Of a DNA stretch of 64,000 bases, positions 24,442 to 36,100 are shown piece by piece. The position numbers and the translations under genes were made by a program. Source of the stretch: Saprospirales bacterium GYS_P2D (GTDB lineage Bacteria > Bacteroidota > Bacteroidia > Chitinophagales > Saprospiraceae). The DNA lies in the NCBI GenBank assembly GCA_009833045.1, contig WUUP01000002.1, positions 558,001-622,000 of the forward strand, given 5' to 3'. A model generated the notes under the pieces. That model was given only the letters and a program-made list of their open reading frames with translations. It searched no databases and had not been told where the DNA came from. Position 1 is the first letter of the stretch, and each line of letters begins with the position of its first letter.

Positions 24442-24586
24442 AGTAGTGATTTATAATCTTAGTGATTTAGATTAATTAGTATGTGTTCAAAGGATAATTT
24501 GCTGAGCGTAAAAGTAACAATATTATACTAAGCTCATAATGATGAGCTCACCCGATGTCTAAAATTATCCTAATGAATAACCCGTA

Positions 24587-25615
24587 TTAATACCTATGGG
24601 TTTTCACAGTATTGATGAGCGTCTGGACGTGGGTATAGTCCGTATCAGGATATACTCCGTGTCCGAGATTGAATATATGTCGCTGTCCCATCTCATCCAT
24701 GGTCTGGAGCGCTTTTGCCATGATACGAGGCTGTGATGCATAGAGATAGCAAGGATCCATATTGCCCTGGATGATGATATCATCGCCGAGATGCTGACGC
24801 ACATATGACGGAGGTGTCTTCCAGTCAATGCTGATGGCATCCATAGGTGTATCCTTCATATGAGGGATAATAGACCATGCCCCCTTCGGGAAAAATATCT
24901 TGGGTACTCCAGTGATTGCAGCCAGTATTTTATTTACATAGGGTAAGCTGAACTCTAAATACTGCTCTACTGGGAGCATCTCAGCCCACGAGTCAAACAG
25001 CTGAACTAAGTCTACGCCATATTTAATCTTCTCCTGCAGATACACAATGATCGTCTCGCTGATCATATCTAACAATCTATGAGAAGCCTCAGGATGCTCA
25101 TAAAGGAAGCGACGAGCCTTAGAGAAAGTCTTGCTACCTCCCCCCTCAATCATATAAGCGAATAAAGTCCATGGCGCCCCACTAAATCCAATCAATGGAT
25201 TGCTTCCATTGATACGAGCTTTTGTCTTAGTGATTGACTCAAATACATAGCCCAAACGATCGACAGCCTCTCTACCAGAGATGAGATCATCGATATCACC
25301 TGGACTCGAAATGACCTTTTCAAATGCTGGCCCCTTCTTAGGTATGATCTCATAGTCAAGGCCCATACACTCTGGTATCACCAAGATATCTGAGAATAAT
25401 ATAGCCGCATCTACTCCTAATATCTCAAGAGGCTCTACAGTGACCTCAGCTATCAGATCTGGCGAAGTCACTAACTCCTTAAACCCAGAAACAGATGCTC
25501 TCACCTGTCGATAGCCTGGCAGGATACGACCCGCCTGTCTCATCACCCAAATCGGTGGCCTTTCAGTAGCTTTTTTCTTGAATACGTCTAATAAAATCTC
25601 ATTTTTGTAGCTCAT
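24587..25615 (-). CDS. hemE: Uroporphyrinogen decarboxylase
   Basis: 342 residues from the ATG at 25615. An in-frame ATG at 25642 lies within the -7 promoter element (25640-25647), so it cannot be the start of that transcript. HemE decarboxylates uroporphyrinogen III to coproporphyrinogen III in haem synthesis. Motifs seen: PPIWVMRQAGRILPGYRQVR, the substrate-site ILFSDILVIPE aspartate, and GFSGAPWTLFAYMIEG. It is divergent from dapB with only 50 bp between starts. Another haem gene, hemL, is elsewhere in the window. Confidence 0.97.
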   Translation of the reverse strand: MSYKNEILLDVFKKKATERPPIWVMRQAGRILPGYRQVRASVSGFKELVTSPDLIAEVTVEPLEILGVDAAILFSDILVIPECMGLDYEIIPKKGPAFEKVISSPGDIDDLISGREAVDRLGYVFESITKTKARINGSNPLIGFSGAPWTLFAYMIEGGGSKTFSKARRFLYEHPEASHRLLDMISETIIVYLQEKIKYGVDLVQLFDSWAEMLPVEQYLEFSLPYVNKILAAITGVPKIFFPKGAWSIIPHMKDTPMDAISIDWKTPPSYVRQHLGDDIIIQGNMDPCYLYASQPRIMAKALQTMDEMGQRHIFNLGHGVYPDTDYTHVQTLINTVKTHRY

Positions 25616-25639
25616 ATAGCTCAACTCTATTTTGAGCCG

Positions 25640-25647
25640 CAAAAATA
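25640..25647 (-). promoter_or_regulatory. -7 promoter element of hemE
   Basis: The minus strand reads TATTTTTG followed by CGGC, an exact TAnnTTTG match, giving a leader near 19 nt. It decides the hemE start at 25615. Confidence 0.6.
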
Positions 25648-25665
25648 CAATTATAAATAAGGAAG

Positions 25666-26376
25666 ATGCGAATACTACTGATCGGATATGGTAAAATGGG
25701 AAAGACTATCGAACGCCTCGCTACTGAGCAAGGTCACCAGATAGCAGGAGTGATAGATGTAAATAGCGAAAAAACTATAGCTGACTATAGAGGTGAGGCT
25801 GATGTAGCCATAGAATTCACCCATCCAGAGGCTGCTTACGAAAATCTGAAAGCGTCAGTCAAGGCGCAAATCCCCGTGGTCTGTGGGACGACAGGCTGGC
25901 TCGAGTACTATGATGAGATCTCTGAGCTGGCAGCAGCACACGATACCGCATTTTTCTACGCTTCTAATTATAGCATAGGTGTGAATATTTTCTTTGCCAT
26001 CAATGAGCAGCTCGCTAAAATGATGGATAACTATCCAGCGTACGATGTAGAGATCGACGAGACTCACCACATTCATAAAAAAGATGCTCCCAGTGGGACG
26101 GCTATCACGATAGCAGAAGGTATCCTCGATAACCTAAAACGTAAATCCGAGTGGAAGCTCGAAGAGTCGACAGATCAAGCTATCAATATACGGGCTCATC
26201 GAGAGGGAGAAGTATATGGCAAGCATACTGTGACCTATGATAGCCCGATCGATCAGATCGTCATCACACATGACGCACATACCCGTGATGGATTTGCTCT
26301 TGGGGCTATACAGGCAGCATTATGGCTCGTAGGTAAAAAAGGCACCTACGGGATGCGAGATCTATTAGGATTCTAA
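25666..26376 (+). CDS. dapB: 4-hydroxy-tetrahydrodipicolinate reductase
   Basis: 236 residues, the shorter Bacteroidota form. It reduces the DapA product with NAD(P)H in lysine and diaminopimelate synthesis. The N-terminal Rossmann motif is LLIGYGKMGKTI, the cofactor loop CGTTGW, and the substrate-binding signature ETHHIHKKDAPSGTA with catalytic His and Lys (about residues 131-145). dnaG starts 28 bp after its stop. Confidence 0.96.
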   Translation: MRILLIGYGKMGKTIERLATEQGHQIAGVIDVNSEKTIADYRGEADVAIEFTHPEAAYENLKASVKAQIPVVCGTTGWLEYYDEISELAAAHDTAFFYASNYSIGVNIFFAINEQLAKMMDNYPAYDVEIDETHHIHKKDAPSGTAITIAEGILDNLKRKSEWKLEESTDQAINIRAHREGEVYGKHTVTYDSPIDQIVITHDAHTRDGFALGAIQAALWLVGKKGTYGMRDLLGF

Positions 26377-26389
26377 TCAAGCTTTAAGC

Positions 26390-26397
26390 TAAATTTG
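26390..26397 (+). promoter_or_regulatory. -7 promoter element at the dnaG start
   Basis: TAAATTTG followed by C is an exact TAnnTTTG match in the 28-bp dapB-dnaG gap. The predicted start (about 26403) almost coincides with the dnaG ATG at 26405, implying a leaderless or near-leaderless message if used. Confidence 0.35.
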
Positions 26398-26404
26398 CTG
26401 ATCG

Positions 26405-28330
26405 ATGATACCTCCACAGACCATAGATCAGATCAAGTCCACCGTCAAGATAGAAGAGGTCATAGACGAATATGTCAACCTCAAACGACGTGGTGTCAAT
26501 ATGATCGGTCTTTGCCCTTTTCACAATGAGAAGACTCCTTCATTCACGGTATCACCCAGTAAGAATCTGTATAAGTGTTTTGGCTGCGGCAAAGGTGGTG
26601 ATGCCGTCAACTTCATCATGGAACACGAGCATCTCTCCTATCCAGAGGCACTGCGTCATCTCGCTCAGCGCTATGGTATAGAGATAGAAGAAGTCAAAAA
26701 AGATGACTCTCAGATAAGAGAGAAGCAAGAGCGTCAGAGTCTCATGCTCATCAATGATTATGCTAAAGACTTTTTCATTGATCAACTATTTAATACGGAT
26801 GAAGGTAGAAGTATCGGGCTGAGTTACTTTAAGCATCGGGGCTTAATAGAATCAACTATTAATACTTTTGAATTAGGCTACTCTCCTCGTGGACGTACTT
26901 ACTTCAAAGACAAAGCGCTCAAGGCTGGATATAGCGAAGAAAAACTCAAGACCCTCGGGCTTATCTCTCAGTCAGGATATGATTTTTATCGAGAGCGAGT
27001 CATCTTCCCTTTTCACAATCTTAGTGGCAAAGTCATAGGATTTGGTGGTCGAATACTCTCTGATAAGATCAAAACTGCTAAATACCTGAACTCTCCAGAA
27101 TCAGAGATATACAATAAGCGGAAAACACTATATGGCCTATTTCAGTCCAAAACGGACATCCGTCGTCAGGACCAGTGTGTATTAGTCGAGGGATATACAG
27201 ATGTACTCAGTCTCTATCAAAATGGTGTCAAAAATGTCGTAGCTTCCTCTGGGACATCACTCACTCAAGAACAGGTACGACTGATCAAGCGATTCACGCT
27301 CAATGTACTAGTCATATACGATGGAGATCAGGCTGGTCAAAATGCCGCTCTCCGAGGCATGGATATATTCCTGGAGAATAATCTAAATGCAAAAGTCGTA
27401 GTCCTTCCTGACAATGCAGATCCTGATAGCTACATCAGAGAAGTAGGCGCTCAGGCTTTCAAGGACTTCATCGAAGAGAATAGCCAAGACTTCATCCTGC
27501 GCATAGCGAATAATATCCAACGCACACTGAGTCACGACCCTGTCAATAAGAGTATACAGATCAAAGAACTCGTCAAGAGTATCGCTAAAATAGGCGACCA
27601 ACTCAAAAGATCCCTATATATCAAGGAGTGTACTGACATACTCGATCTCACCGAAGCCTCTCTCATCAAAGAGGTCAATCGAGCTGTAAAAGGTGAGATC
27701 AATAGCAAAATGAAATATCAGGAGCGACCGCAGTATGACGATGTCAACTATGCTAATCGCCAAGTATCAGAAGAGCCAACACAAACCGTCGGTGTCAAGA
27801 TCGACAATGAGCAATATCAAGAACGAGATATAGTGAGAGCGCTACTTCACCATGCAGAAAAGATCTGCCCTACAGAAGAGGATATTTCGGGAGTTGATTA
27901 TGCTTTTTCTTTACTCGGTGAGCACTATGACCACTTCATTAATGAGACCTATCGCAACATCCTAAGTGAATATGCTAAAGCTCTCGAAAACGGTCAGATA
28001 TTGTCATCCCAACATTTCACCTCACATAGAGATGAGTCTGTCCGCAGACTATCTGTTGATCTACTTAGCGACCCTAATAGCTATGCTAACTGGTCAGACC
28101 GAGGCGTTGAGCTACAGACTCAAAAGCCTATAGATGAAAATCATGAAAAGGATATCTATCAAGCAGTGATGCGTTATTTCCTCCGCTTTTACAAAAATCA
28201 AGACAAAATATGGCGTGAGCGCATCATCAGCTGTTCTGAGGAGGATCGCATCGTATATCTTACAGCCTATAAGAAATTTAAAGATGAGGTCAGAGAACAT
28301 GCAGTAAAACTGAATGCTGTACTTCTGTAA
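26405..28330 (+). CDS. dnaG: DNA primase
   Basis: 641 residues. It makes RNA primers for replication. The CHC2 zinc finger has C37, H40, C58 and C61. The catalytic core and TOPRIM domain follow (VEGYTDVLSLYQNGVKNVVA and the YDGDQAGQNAALRG aspartates, about 257-310). The C-terminal DnaB-interacting region (about 450-641) is less conserved, as usual. It is probably cotranscribed with dapB or driven by the -7 element in the short gap. Confidence 0.97.
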   Translation: MIPPQTIDQIKSTVKIEEVIDEYVNLKRRGVNMIGLCPFHNEKTPSFTVSPSKNLYKCFGCGKGGDAVNFIMEHEHLSYPEALRHLAQRYGIEIEEVKKDDSQIREKQERQSLMLINDYAKDFFIDQLFNTDEGRSIGLSYFKHRGLIESTINTFELGYSPRGRTYFKDKALKAGYSEEKLKTLGLISQSGYDFYRERVIFPFHNLSGKVIGFGGRILSDKIKTAKYLNSPESEIYNKRKTLYGLFQSKTDIRRQDQCVLVEGYTDVLSLYQNGVKNVVASSGTSLTQEQVRLIKRFTLNVLVIYDGDQAGQNAALRGMDIFLENNLNAKVVVLPDNADPDSYIREVGAQAFKDFIEENSQDFILRIANNIQRTLSHDPVNKSIQIKELVKSIAKIGDQLKRSLYIKECTDILDLTEASLIKEVNRAVKGEINSKMKYQERPQYDDVNYANRQVSEEPTQTVGVKIDNEQYQERDIVRALLHHAEKICPTEEDISGVDYAFSLLGEHYDHFINETYRNILSEYAKALENGQILSSQHFTSHRDESVRRLSVDLLSDPNSYANWSDRGVELQTQKPIDENHEKDIYQAVMRYFLRFYKNQDKIWRERIISCSEEDRIVYLTAYKKFKDEVREHAVKLNAVLL

Positions 28331-28332
28331 AC

Positions 28333-28367
28333 AAAAAAATGCCCAGACGACTATAGTCATCTGAGCA
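28333..28367 (-). terminator. Terminator of fbaA
   Basis: A 14-bp stem (28340-28367) pairs fully on the minus-strand RNA only if two G-U pairs are allowed. On the plus strand those become A-C mismatches. Seven T follow on the minus strand. Both points assign it to fbaA rather than dnaG. Confidence 0.8.
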
Positions 28368-28395
28368 CTTATGTTCTCTCCTATCTCTCTATAGC

Positions 28396-29472
28396 TTAGC
28401 TACGATCGATACAGTTCAAATCTTCGAATGCTTTGACTAAACGAGCTTTGAATGCGATCTCACCTTCTCTGAGCCACTTACGTGGATCGTAGTATTTCTT
28501 ATTAGGTACATCGTCACCTTCTGGATTACCCAGCTGAGCCTGTAGATATGCATTGTTTTTCTCTGCATAGCCTTTTACTCCTGCCCAGAAAGCCCACTGC
28601 ATATCAGTATCGATATTCATCTTGATAGCTCCATATCCGATAGCCTCTCTGATCTCTTCAGTAGAGCATCCTGATCCTCCGTGGAATACAAAATTCACTG
28701 GCTGATCTTCGTTGAGACCAAATTTCTCCTTGATATACTCCTGAGAGTTTTTCAAGATGACAGGCTTGAGTTCTACATTACCTGGCTTATATACGCCATG
28801 GACATTACCAAAGGCTGCAGCTACAGTAAACTGATCTGAGATTTTATTTAGTCTCTCATATGCATAAGCTACTTCTTCTGGCTGCGTGTACAGTCTTGAG
28901 CTATCTACGTCAGTATTATCTACACCATCTTCTTCTCCGCCAGTGACACCGAGCTCGATCTCGATACCCATGCCCATTTTGTGCATTACCTCAAAGTACT
29001 CACAGCAGATATCAATGTTTTCTTCGATAGGCTCCTCTGATAAATCGAGCATGTGAGAGCTGAATAATGGCTTACCATTAGTCTCATAGTACTTCTGGCT
29101 TTCGCCAATGAGCCCTTTCACCCATGGCAATATTTTCTTAGCACAGTGATCAGTATGAAGTACGACTGTCACTCCATAGTGCTTAGCTAATTCGTGTACA
29201 TGCAAGGCTCCGGCCTTAGCACCTACGATAGATCCGAGTTGATTCTCTCCTGTAAGACCTTTTCCAGCATTGAAGCTTGATCCACCGTGAGAATACTGTA
29301 CGATGACTGGAGAATTGACCTCTCTGGCAGTCTCCATTACAGCATTTACTGAGTTAGATCCTACTACATTCACTGCGGGGATAGCGAAGTCATTTTCATT
29401 CGCATAATCATAGAGATCCTTGACCTCCTGGCCAAAGATGACTCCTTTACTAAAGTTCTTTGATGACGACAT
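28396..29472 (-). CDS. fbaA: Class II fructose-bisphosphate aldolase
   Basis: 358 residues from the ATG at 29472. An in-frame codon at 29493 adds seven residues and falls within the short leader. Zinc-dependent cleavage and formation of fructose 1,6-bisphosphate in glycolysis and gluconeogenesis. Motifs: VVLHTDHCAKKILPW with metal-binding His, the ELGVTGGEEDG loop and FHGGSGCSTEEI. The ~358-residue length marks the long class IIA type, as in E. coli FbaA. It is a single gene with its own promoter and terminator. Confidence 0.97.
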   Translation of the reverse strand: MSSSKNFSKGVIFGQEVKDLYDYANENDFAIPAVNVVGSNSVNAVMETAREVNSPVIVQYSHGGSSFNAGKGLTGENQLGSIVGAKAGALHVHELAKHYGVTVVLHTDHCAKKILPWVKGLIGESQKYYETNGKPLFSSHMLDLSEEPIEENIDICCEYFEVMHKMGMGIEIELGVTGGEEDGVDNTDVDSSRLYTQPEEVAYAYERLNKISDQFTVAAAFGNVHGVYKPGNVELKPVILKNSQEYIKEKFGLNEDQPVNFVFHGGSGCSTEEIREAIGYGAIKMNIDTDMQWAFWAGVKGYAEKNNAYLQAQLGNPEGDDVPNKKYYDPRKWLREGEIAFKARLVKAFEDLNCIDRS

Positions 29473-29506
29473 TTTAATAGTTTTTACTCGCAATATTTAA
29501 AGTAGC

Positions 29507-29514
29507 CAAAGATA
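29507..29514 (-). promoter_or_regulatory. -7 promoter element of fbaA
   Basis: The minus strand reads TATCTTTG, an exact TAnnTTTG, giving a leader of about 28 nt to the ATG at 29472. Confidence 0.55.
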
Positions 29515-29585
29515 CTAACATTTATCAATGTGCTATATGCTCACGAATCTTTGTAACTGGGCATTATTGCTTCTCGGAGAATTCT

Positions 29586-29593
29586 TAGCTTTG
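29586..29593 (+). promoter_or_regulatory. -7 promoter element of yajC
   Basis: TAGCTTTG followed by CC, an exact TAnnTTTG, about 38 bp before the yajC ATG. Confidence 0.5.
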
Positions 29594-29631
29594 CCAGATA
29601 TTTAAAAATAAACTGATCAATTTTATAATCA

Positions 29632-29934
29632 ATGCATACGATATTATTACAAAGTAGTGGAAGCGCTCTCCCGATCAATCTGATATTCATGGCCGCTCTC
29701 CTGGGTGTGATGTACTTCTTTTTCATTCGCCCTCAGGCTAAAAAACAGAAAGAGCAAATCTCTTTTGAAGAAGGACTAAAGAAAGGAGATCGAGTCGTGA
29801 CTGGCTCAGGAATCATCGGTACAATCACCAAAATGGATGAAAAAACTGTCACTCTCAAAATCAGTGAGAAAGCAGTCATGGACATCATGAGAAATGCTAT
29901 CTCAAAAGAGATGACTGAGAGCTTCAATAAATGA
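29632..29934 (+). CDS. yajC: Preprotein translocase subunit YajC
   Basis: 100 residues. One N-terminal membrane helix (about 15-32, INLIFMAALLGVMYFFFI) is followed by the signature RPQAKKQKE and the small cytoplasmic domain GLKKGDRVVTGSGIIGTITKM. YajC joins the SecDF-YajC accessory complex of the Sec channel. secDF is not adjacent. It has its own promoter, and its end faces a terminator shared with the giant surface gene. Confidence 0.95.
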   Translation: MHTILLQSSGSALPINLIFMAALLGVMYFFFIRPQAKKQKEQISFEEGLKKGDRVVTGSGIIGTITKMDEKTVTLKISEKAVMDIMRNAISKEMTESFNK

Positions 29935-30098
29935 TCTGATTTTAGAATACAATAGTTATTTCTTTGCAAGCCATTGATTTCCAATTATTTCAGCTTTTTT
30001 AGATCAAATAGCTTTGGCTAAGAAAATTATAAAGAGCGTCATCTGGAGAAACAAACACTTGCAAAAAATTACAAACTGCATTCCTAAACCGCTTCAAT

Positions 30099-30135
30099 AA
30101 GAAAAGCGACCTTTTCGGGTCGCTTTTCTTTTATA
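30099..30135 (+). terminator. Bidirectional terminator between yajC and the giant surface gene
   Basis: AAGAAAAGCGACC / GGTCGCTTTTCTT stem with a TTTTCG loop. U-rich tails are present in both directions. It lies 165 bp after yajC and about 20 bp after the stop of the minus-strand surface protein gene. Confidence 0.8.
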
Positions 30136-30155
30136 TTCGTTTTCGGATTTACTTC

Positions 30156-33100
30156 TTATCTGTAAAGAGTCACATTACCAGACTTGACAAACTCTTGACC
30201 ATCTGTACAGACTACCTTCACACAGTAGGCATATACATCTGGATGTAGTTCTTTTCCAGTATTGTTAAATCTACCATTCCAGCCAGTGGCTTGATCCGTC
30301 GTGCGGAATACTTCCTGCCCCCATCTATTGACGATCTGAAGATCCATCGACATGACGAAATTACTTCTCACAAAGAGCTCATCATTGGAGCCGTCATTGT
30401 TAGGTGAGAATGCCGTAGGTAAGAACACATCAGACTCATCACACTCAGGCTGTATGACCACTACAGTCACCACATCAGTCGCCGTACATCCATTCACGTC
30501 AGTGACAGTGACAGTATATGTAGTCGTCTCAGTCGGTGACACTTCTTGAGTAGACTGTGTGCTACCATTATCCCATATCACATCTACTATATCGCCATCT
30601 GATATAGCCGTGATCGTGGTCGACTCTCCTAAAAATATCTCTTGATCCTCACCAGCATCTACCATCAAGAAGGAAATACCTGGCGTAATCTCCAATAGCT
30701 TAGTACAGCCATTATCCTGATTAGTCACTAAGACCGTCAGTGTCATAGGCTCTGTGAGGTTCACGATGACATTAGCTGTGCCCTGTCCTGATACGATAGC
30801 ACCTGCCGGCATCCACTCGTAGCTGAGGTTAGCACCTGTAGTATCAATGATATTGATAGGATAATTTTCTCCGGCACAGGCGATAGCGTCTGGACCATTA
30901 GGAAACTCTACTTCCAATCCAAAGTCATATGGATCTATGTCAAAGATCAAAGATTGGCTACAGCCAAAAGTATCTGATGCTGTAGCTGTCAACTGCTCAT
31001 AGTCACTGGCCATAAATGTGATGGTCGAATCCATCATTATCGTATCGCCATTTTGATTTGTCCAAATTATAGGTAGATCAAGATTCGATGTCACATTGAT
31101 ACTGATGAGTGAATCTGAACCTTCGCAGATGAATATTGGGCTCTCTGTATCGCTACTGAGCTCGATGATCTCTGGTATAGTCACCTCGTAGATCACTTGG
31201 TCAAATGCGCATATCTCCATCATGGATGTGAGCATCACTGTATATGTCCCCGGTGCTAAGAAGTCAAAAGTAGGATTAGCCTCAGTAGACTGATCGCTCT
31301 CATCATCCGCTATCCCAAAGTCCCAAAGTACATCACCATCTGATAACCCTGAAGGGAATGTCATGGTATAGGTGCCACAGTTGAGCATCGGCTCTACTGT
31401 AGGTGCTACTCGAGTACCATATGGTATCTCAATAGTACCTGCATCCTCACAGCCATCTGGCGATACCGCCATATAGTTGATCGTGATCATATCTTGGCCT
31501 TCGATCCCCTCTACTACTATGGTAGCGCTATCGAGAGCAGATGTTATATTCTCAGTTTCTTCCCAGATTATGTCAAAATCTCGAGAGCTATTAGTCCCTG
31601 TGATCATGATGATATCACCTACACAGATGCTATCTGGTGCGTCAAAGTCAATCACAAATGGATCCATTGGGACCATAGCGCTTGCGATATTACTCTCACA
31701 TAGCTCCGTACTCGCTCTGAGATAGATCGGCTGACTCTCCGGCAGAGACACGCTGATGATCGAGTCTGTGCTTAATATAGAAGCAAAAGTAGAATCTAAA
31801 GACCACTCAAAGTCAGCCATGCTGGCATTGATTATCGCACTAAGGATCGCTGTCGTACCATCACAAGATGTAGAGTCAATATTGATATCGACTATTAGCT
31901 CGTCTTCTACAGGTATACTGAGATCATCTGACACAGTACATCCATCTTCATTGGTCACAGTATACGTTAGTTCGATCGTGTCCTGACCATCGAGCGCCAT
32001 CACCATGATCAATTCTCCGAAGATATCCCCTACTATGTTTTCGCTGGCATCCCAAGCGATAGATATATCTTGATTTTCGTCGTTATTGATTAATGTAATA
32101 TTCGTGCTATTGCTCACACAGATATTGAGCGGTGGCACATCCAGCTCAAACTCAGGGCTGAAGTCATCAATCATCATAGAATCAACATTACTATCACAAT
32201 AGTCAGGGTGTGCACCTCTGACATAGACTGTAGATGTCCCATAAGGTAAATCAAGTGCCACCTCTGAGCCAGTAGCTACTACCTCAGCAAAATCAGAAGT
32301 CAATGACCACTCATATGTAGCATCAGCCTCTTGCGAAGTTACTGTCAGATCTGCAGTGCCATCGCATACGGCAGTATCCCCCATCATCTCGACTACTAAG
32401 AATCCTGTCACTGGCACCTCTACCATACCAGCCTCTTCGCAGCCGGTACCATTAGATACAGTATATGTCAAGATCACAGAAGTATCAGACGGATTAGCTC
32501 TGACTACGATATCTGGTGAATTCAGATCACCGACTATACGATCGTCAGCATCCCACTCTACGATGAGGCTATCTGTACCTGTATTCACTATACTAACAGT
32601 CGTAGAATCTGATACACACTGATCGATCTCTCCAGCTACCACGTCATATGACAATGAATCACTAAATACATCGATGAATGCGACATTGCTACCACAGAAA
32701 AAGTCTGGATCCGTAGCTCGTACATATACTCGTGCACTATCCTCTTCGATGCGGATCGCTACGAACTGCTCTGATGAAACAACTCTCTCAAAGTCCTCTG
32801 TCAATGACCATTCGTACATTGTATTATCTGAGTCATCAGGATTATTCACTCTGAGGTGAGTAATATCACCACAGATGGTACCTGACTCAAAATCGAATGA
32901 CAGCTCTATCTGATCGGTGATCACATTGAGTGTCACAGAGTCGGTCACAGTAGTCACACCATCAGTCACAGTCACTACATACATTCTACTACTATCTCCG
33001 ACAAAAATCGGATTAGATTTATCTTCTTCCGAAGGGAATATCAAATCATCCTCAGGCTCCCAGGTATATGTCCATGCCCCGTTTGGATTAGCTATGATAG

Positions 33101-36100
33101 CTGTCGTATCGCCCAGACATACATTGATCGAGTCCTGCATCAGAAACTCAATACTCGGCATCATGTTATCTCCCAGATCTATAGTACGCTTGATGATATA
33201 CTCACATCCTTGACTATCGGTGATGAAATAAGAGACCATGGCGCTCTCTCCTTCTGGCAATATGATATCTATGGATGACCCATCACCTGAGAATATTTCA
33301 TCTTCGATCATTACTTCCCATCGGATAGATACGATATCAAACATCTCCCGAAGTGCCTCCTCATTTATTGAAACGACTAATCGTCGAGTCAATGAATCAA
33401 AAACGGACACCACATCTGCAGCTTCGTCGACTTCGTCTACCTCTGTCGGTATCACCTCCACATAGATGCTGTCCATCACTGAGCATTTCTCATTTGATAC
33501 CGTGAATATGTAATAGCCTGACTCTTTAAAGCTTGGATTCTCGCTATCAAAAGGTGGATCTAAGTCTATACCATCCTGATCACCCCATGTCACAGAAGCA
33601 TCTTCGTCAGTATCTATATCGATATCTGCAAAGTCGCCCTCACAGACCACTATGCTATCTTGATTAATCGTGTATCCTGGATTATCATTCACGATCACTA
33701 ATACTATCGCAGAATCTGACTCCTGCCCATTAGTCGCTACGACCATATACTTAGTATCGTCCGCTGGGCTCGCTATCGGATCAGAGAAGTTTTCCAGATC
33801 CGTGAATATCAAGCCTTCTGTCGGTGTCCATGTATAGCTGAGTCCAGCTACAGCTGAATCTAATAGGGCAATACTTTCGCCCTCACAAATCTCTAATGTA
33901 TCTCCAGCTAAAAATATCTCTACATCTGGCACCATCAGATCGATGATTCGTACTACTATGTATTCACAGCCTTGACTATCAGTGAAATAGTATCGGATCT
34001 CTACGACATCTGGATTTTCCAATACAATATCTATAGCAGTACCATCGCCCATGTAGATATCATTGCCAGATATAACCTCCCATCTCACACTCACTATATC
34101 ATAGGTCTCCAATAATGTCTCAGCAACGTCTGCTGAGAATGAGCCTGATTCTTCATCAAAAAGAAATATGAAACCTAAGTCTTCATCCACTTCATCTACC
34201 TCTGTCGGTATCACCTCCACATAGATGCTGTCCATCACTGAGCATTTCTCATTTGACACCGTGAATATGTAATATCCAGACTCTTTAAAACTTGGATTCT
34301 CGCTATCAAAAGGTGGATCTAAGTCTATACCATCCTGATCACCCCATGTCACAGAAGCATCTTCGTCAGTATCTATATCGATATCGGCAAAGTCGCCCTC
34401 ACAGACTACTATGCTATCTTGATTAATTGTATATCCTGGATTATCATTCACGATCACTAATACCATGGCAGAATCTGACTCCTGACCATTAGTCGCCACA
34501 ACCATATACTTAGTATCGTCCGCCGGGCTCGCTATCGGATCAGAAAAATCTACAGTGTCTGTAAATGTTAAACCTTCTGTCGGTGTCCATGTATACCTCA
34601 ATCCTGCTATAGCAGAATCTAATAAAGCAATACTCTCGCCCTCACAGATCTCAAGTGTATCTCCAGCTAAGAATATCTCTACATCTGGCGCCATGAGATC
34701 AATCACACGGACCACTATGTACTCACAGCCTTGGCTATCAGTGAAGTAGTATCGGATCTCAACAACTCCCGGGTTATCCAATACAATATCTATGGCAGTG
34801 CCGTCGCCAGAGAAGACCTCTTCTCCTGAGATCACTTCCCATCGTACGCTCACGATGTCATATGTCTCCAATAGCGTCTCTGAAATATCTGCTGAGAATG
34901 AGCCTGATTCTTCATCAAAAAGAAATATGAAACCTAAGTCTTCATCCACTTCATCTACCTCTGTCGGGATCACCTCTACATAGATGCTATCCATGACAGA
35001 ACATTTCTCATTTGATACCGTGAATATGTAATATCCAGACTCTTTGAAGCTTGGATTCTCGCCATCAAAAGGTGGATCTAAGTCAATACCATCTTGATCA
35101 CCCCATGTCACAGAAGCATCTTCGTCAGTATCTATATCGATATCTGCAAAGTCCCCCTCACAGACCACTATGCTATCTTGATTAATTGTGTATCCTGGAT
35201 TTTCATTCACGATCACTAATACCATAGCAGAATCAGATTCTTGCCCATTAGTTGCTACGACCATATACTTAGTATCGTCCGCTGGGCTCGCTATAGGATC
35301 AGAGAAGTTTTCCAGATCCGTGAATATCAAGCCTTCTGTCGGTGTCCATGTATAGCTGAGTCCAGCTACAGCTGAATCTAATAGGGCAATACTCTCGCCC
35401 TCACAGATCTCTAATGTATCTCCAGCTAAGAATATCTCTACATCTGGCACCATCAGATCGATGATTCGTACTACTATGTATTCACAGCCTTGACTATCAG
35501 TGAAATAGTATCGGATCTCAATGACATCGGGATTATCTAAAACAATATCTATAGCAGTACCATCGCCCATGTAGATATCATTGCCAGATATGACCTCCCA
35601 TCTCACACTCAATATATCATAGGTCTCCAATAATGTCTCTGAAACATCTGCAGAGAACGATCCTGATTCTTCATCAAAGAGAAATATGAAACCTAAGTTT
35701 TCATCGACCTCATCCACTTCTGTAGGAATCACTTCTACATATATACTATCTATGACAAAGCATTTCTCATTTGATACTATAAACGAATAATAACCTGACT
35801 CTGAAAAGCCTGGATTTTCTAAGTCATATGGAAGATCAAAGTTAATACCTTCCACTTCATCCCAAGCAATCCCAGCGCCTTCCTCTATGGATACGCCTGT
35901 GTCGCTGAGATCGCCCTCACAAACAGTAATACTGTCTTGAGCTATAGTATACTCTGGATTTTCATTGACAATCACTAATACCATGGCAGAGTCAGTTGCC
36001 TCACCATTAGTAGCAGTGACACTGTACTTAGTCGTCTCAGATGGACTGGCTACAGGATCTGAAAAACCCTCTGTATCAGTGAATGTTAAGCCATCAAGTG

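Noticed and set aside
26552-26785. Minus-strand frames within dnaG and other core genes
   Set aside because: Opposite-strand shadows of well-recognised genes, without any supporting motif or upstream signal.
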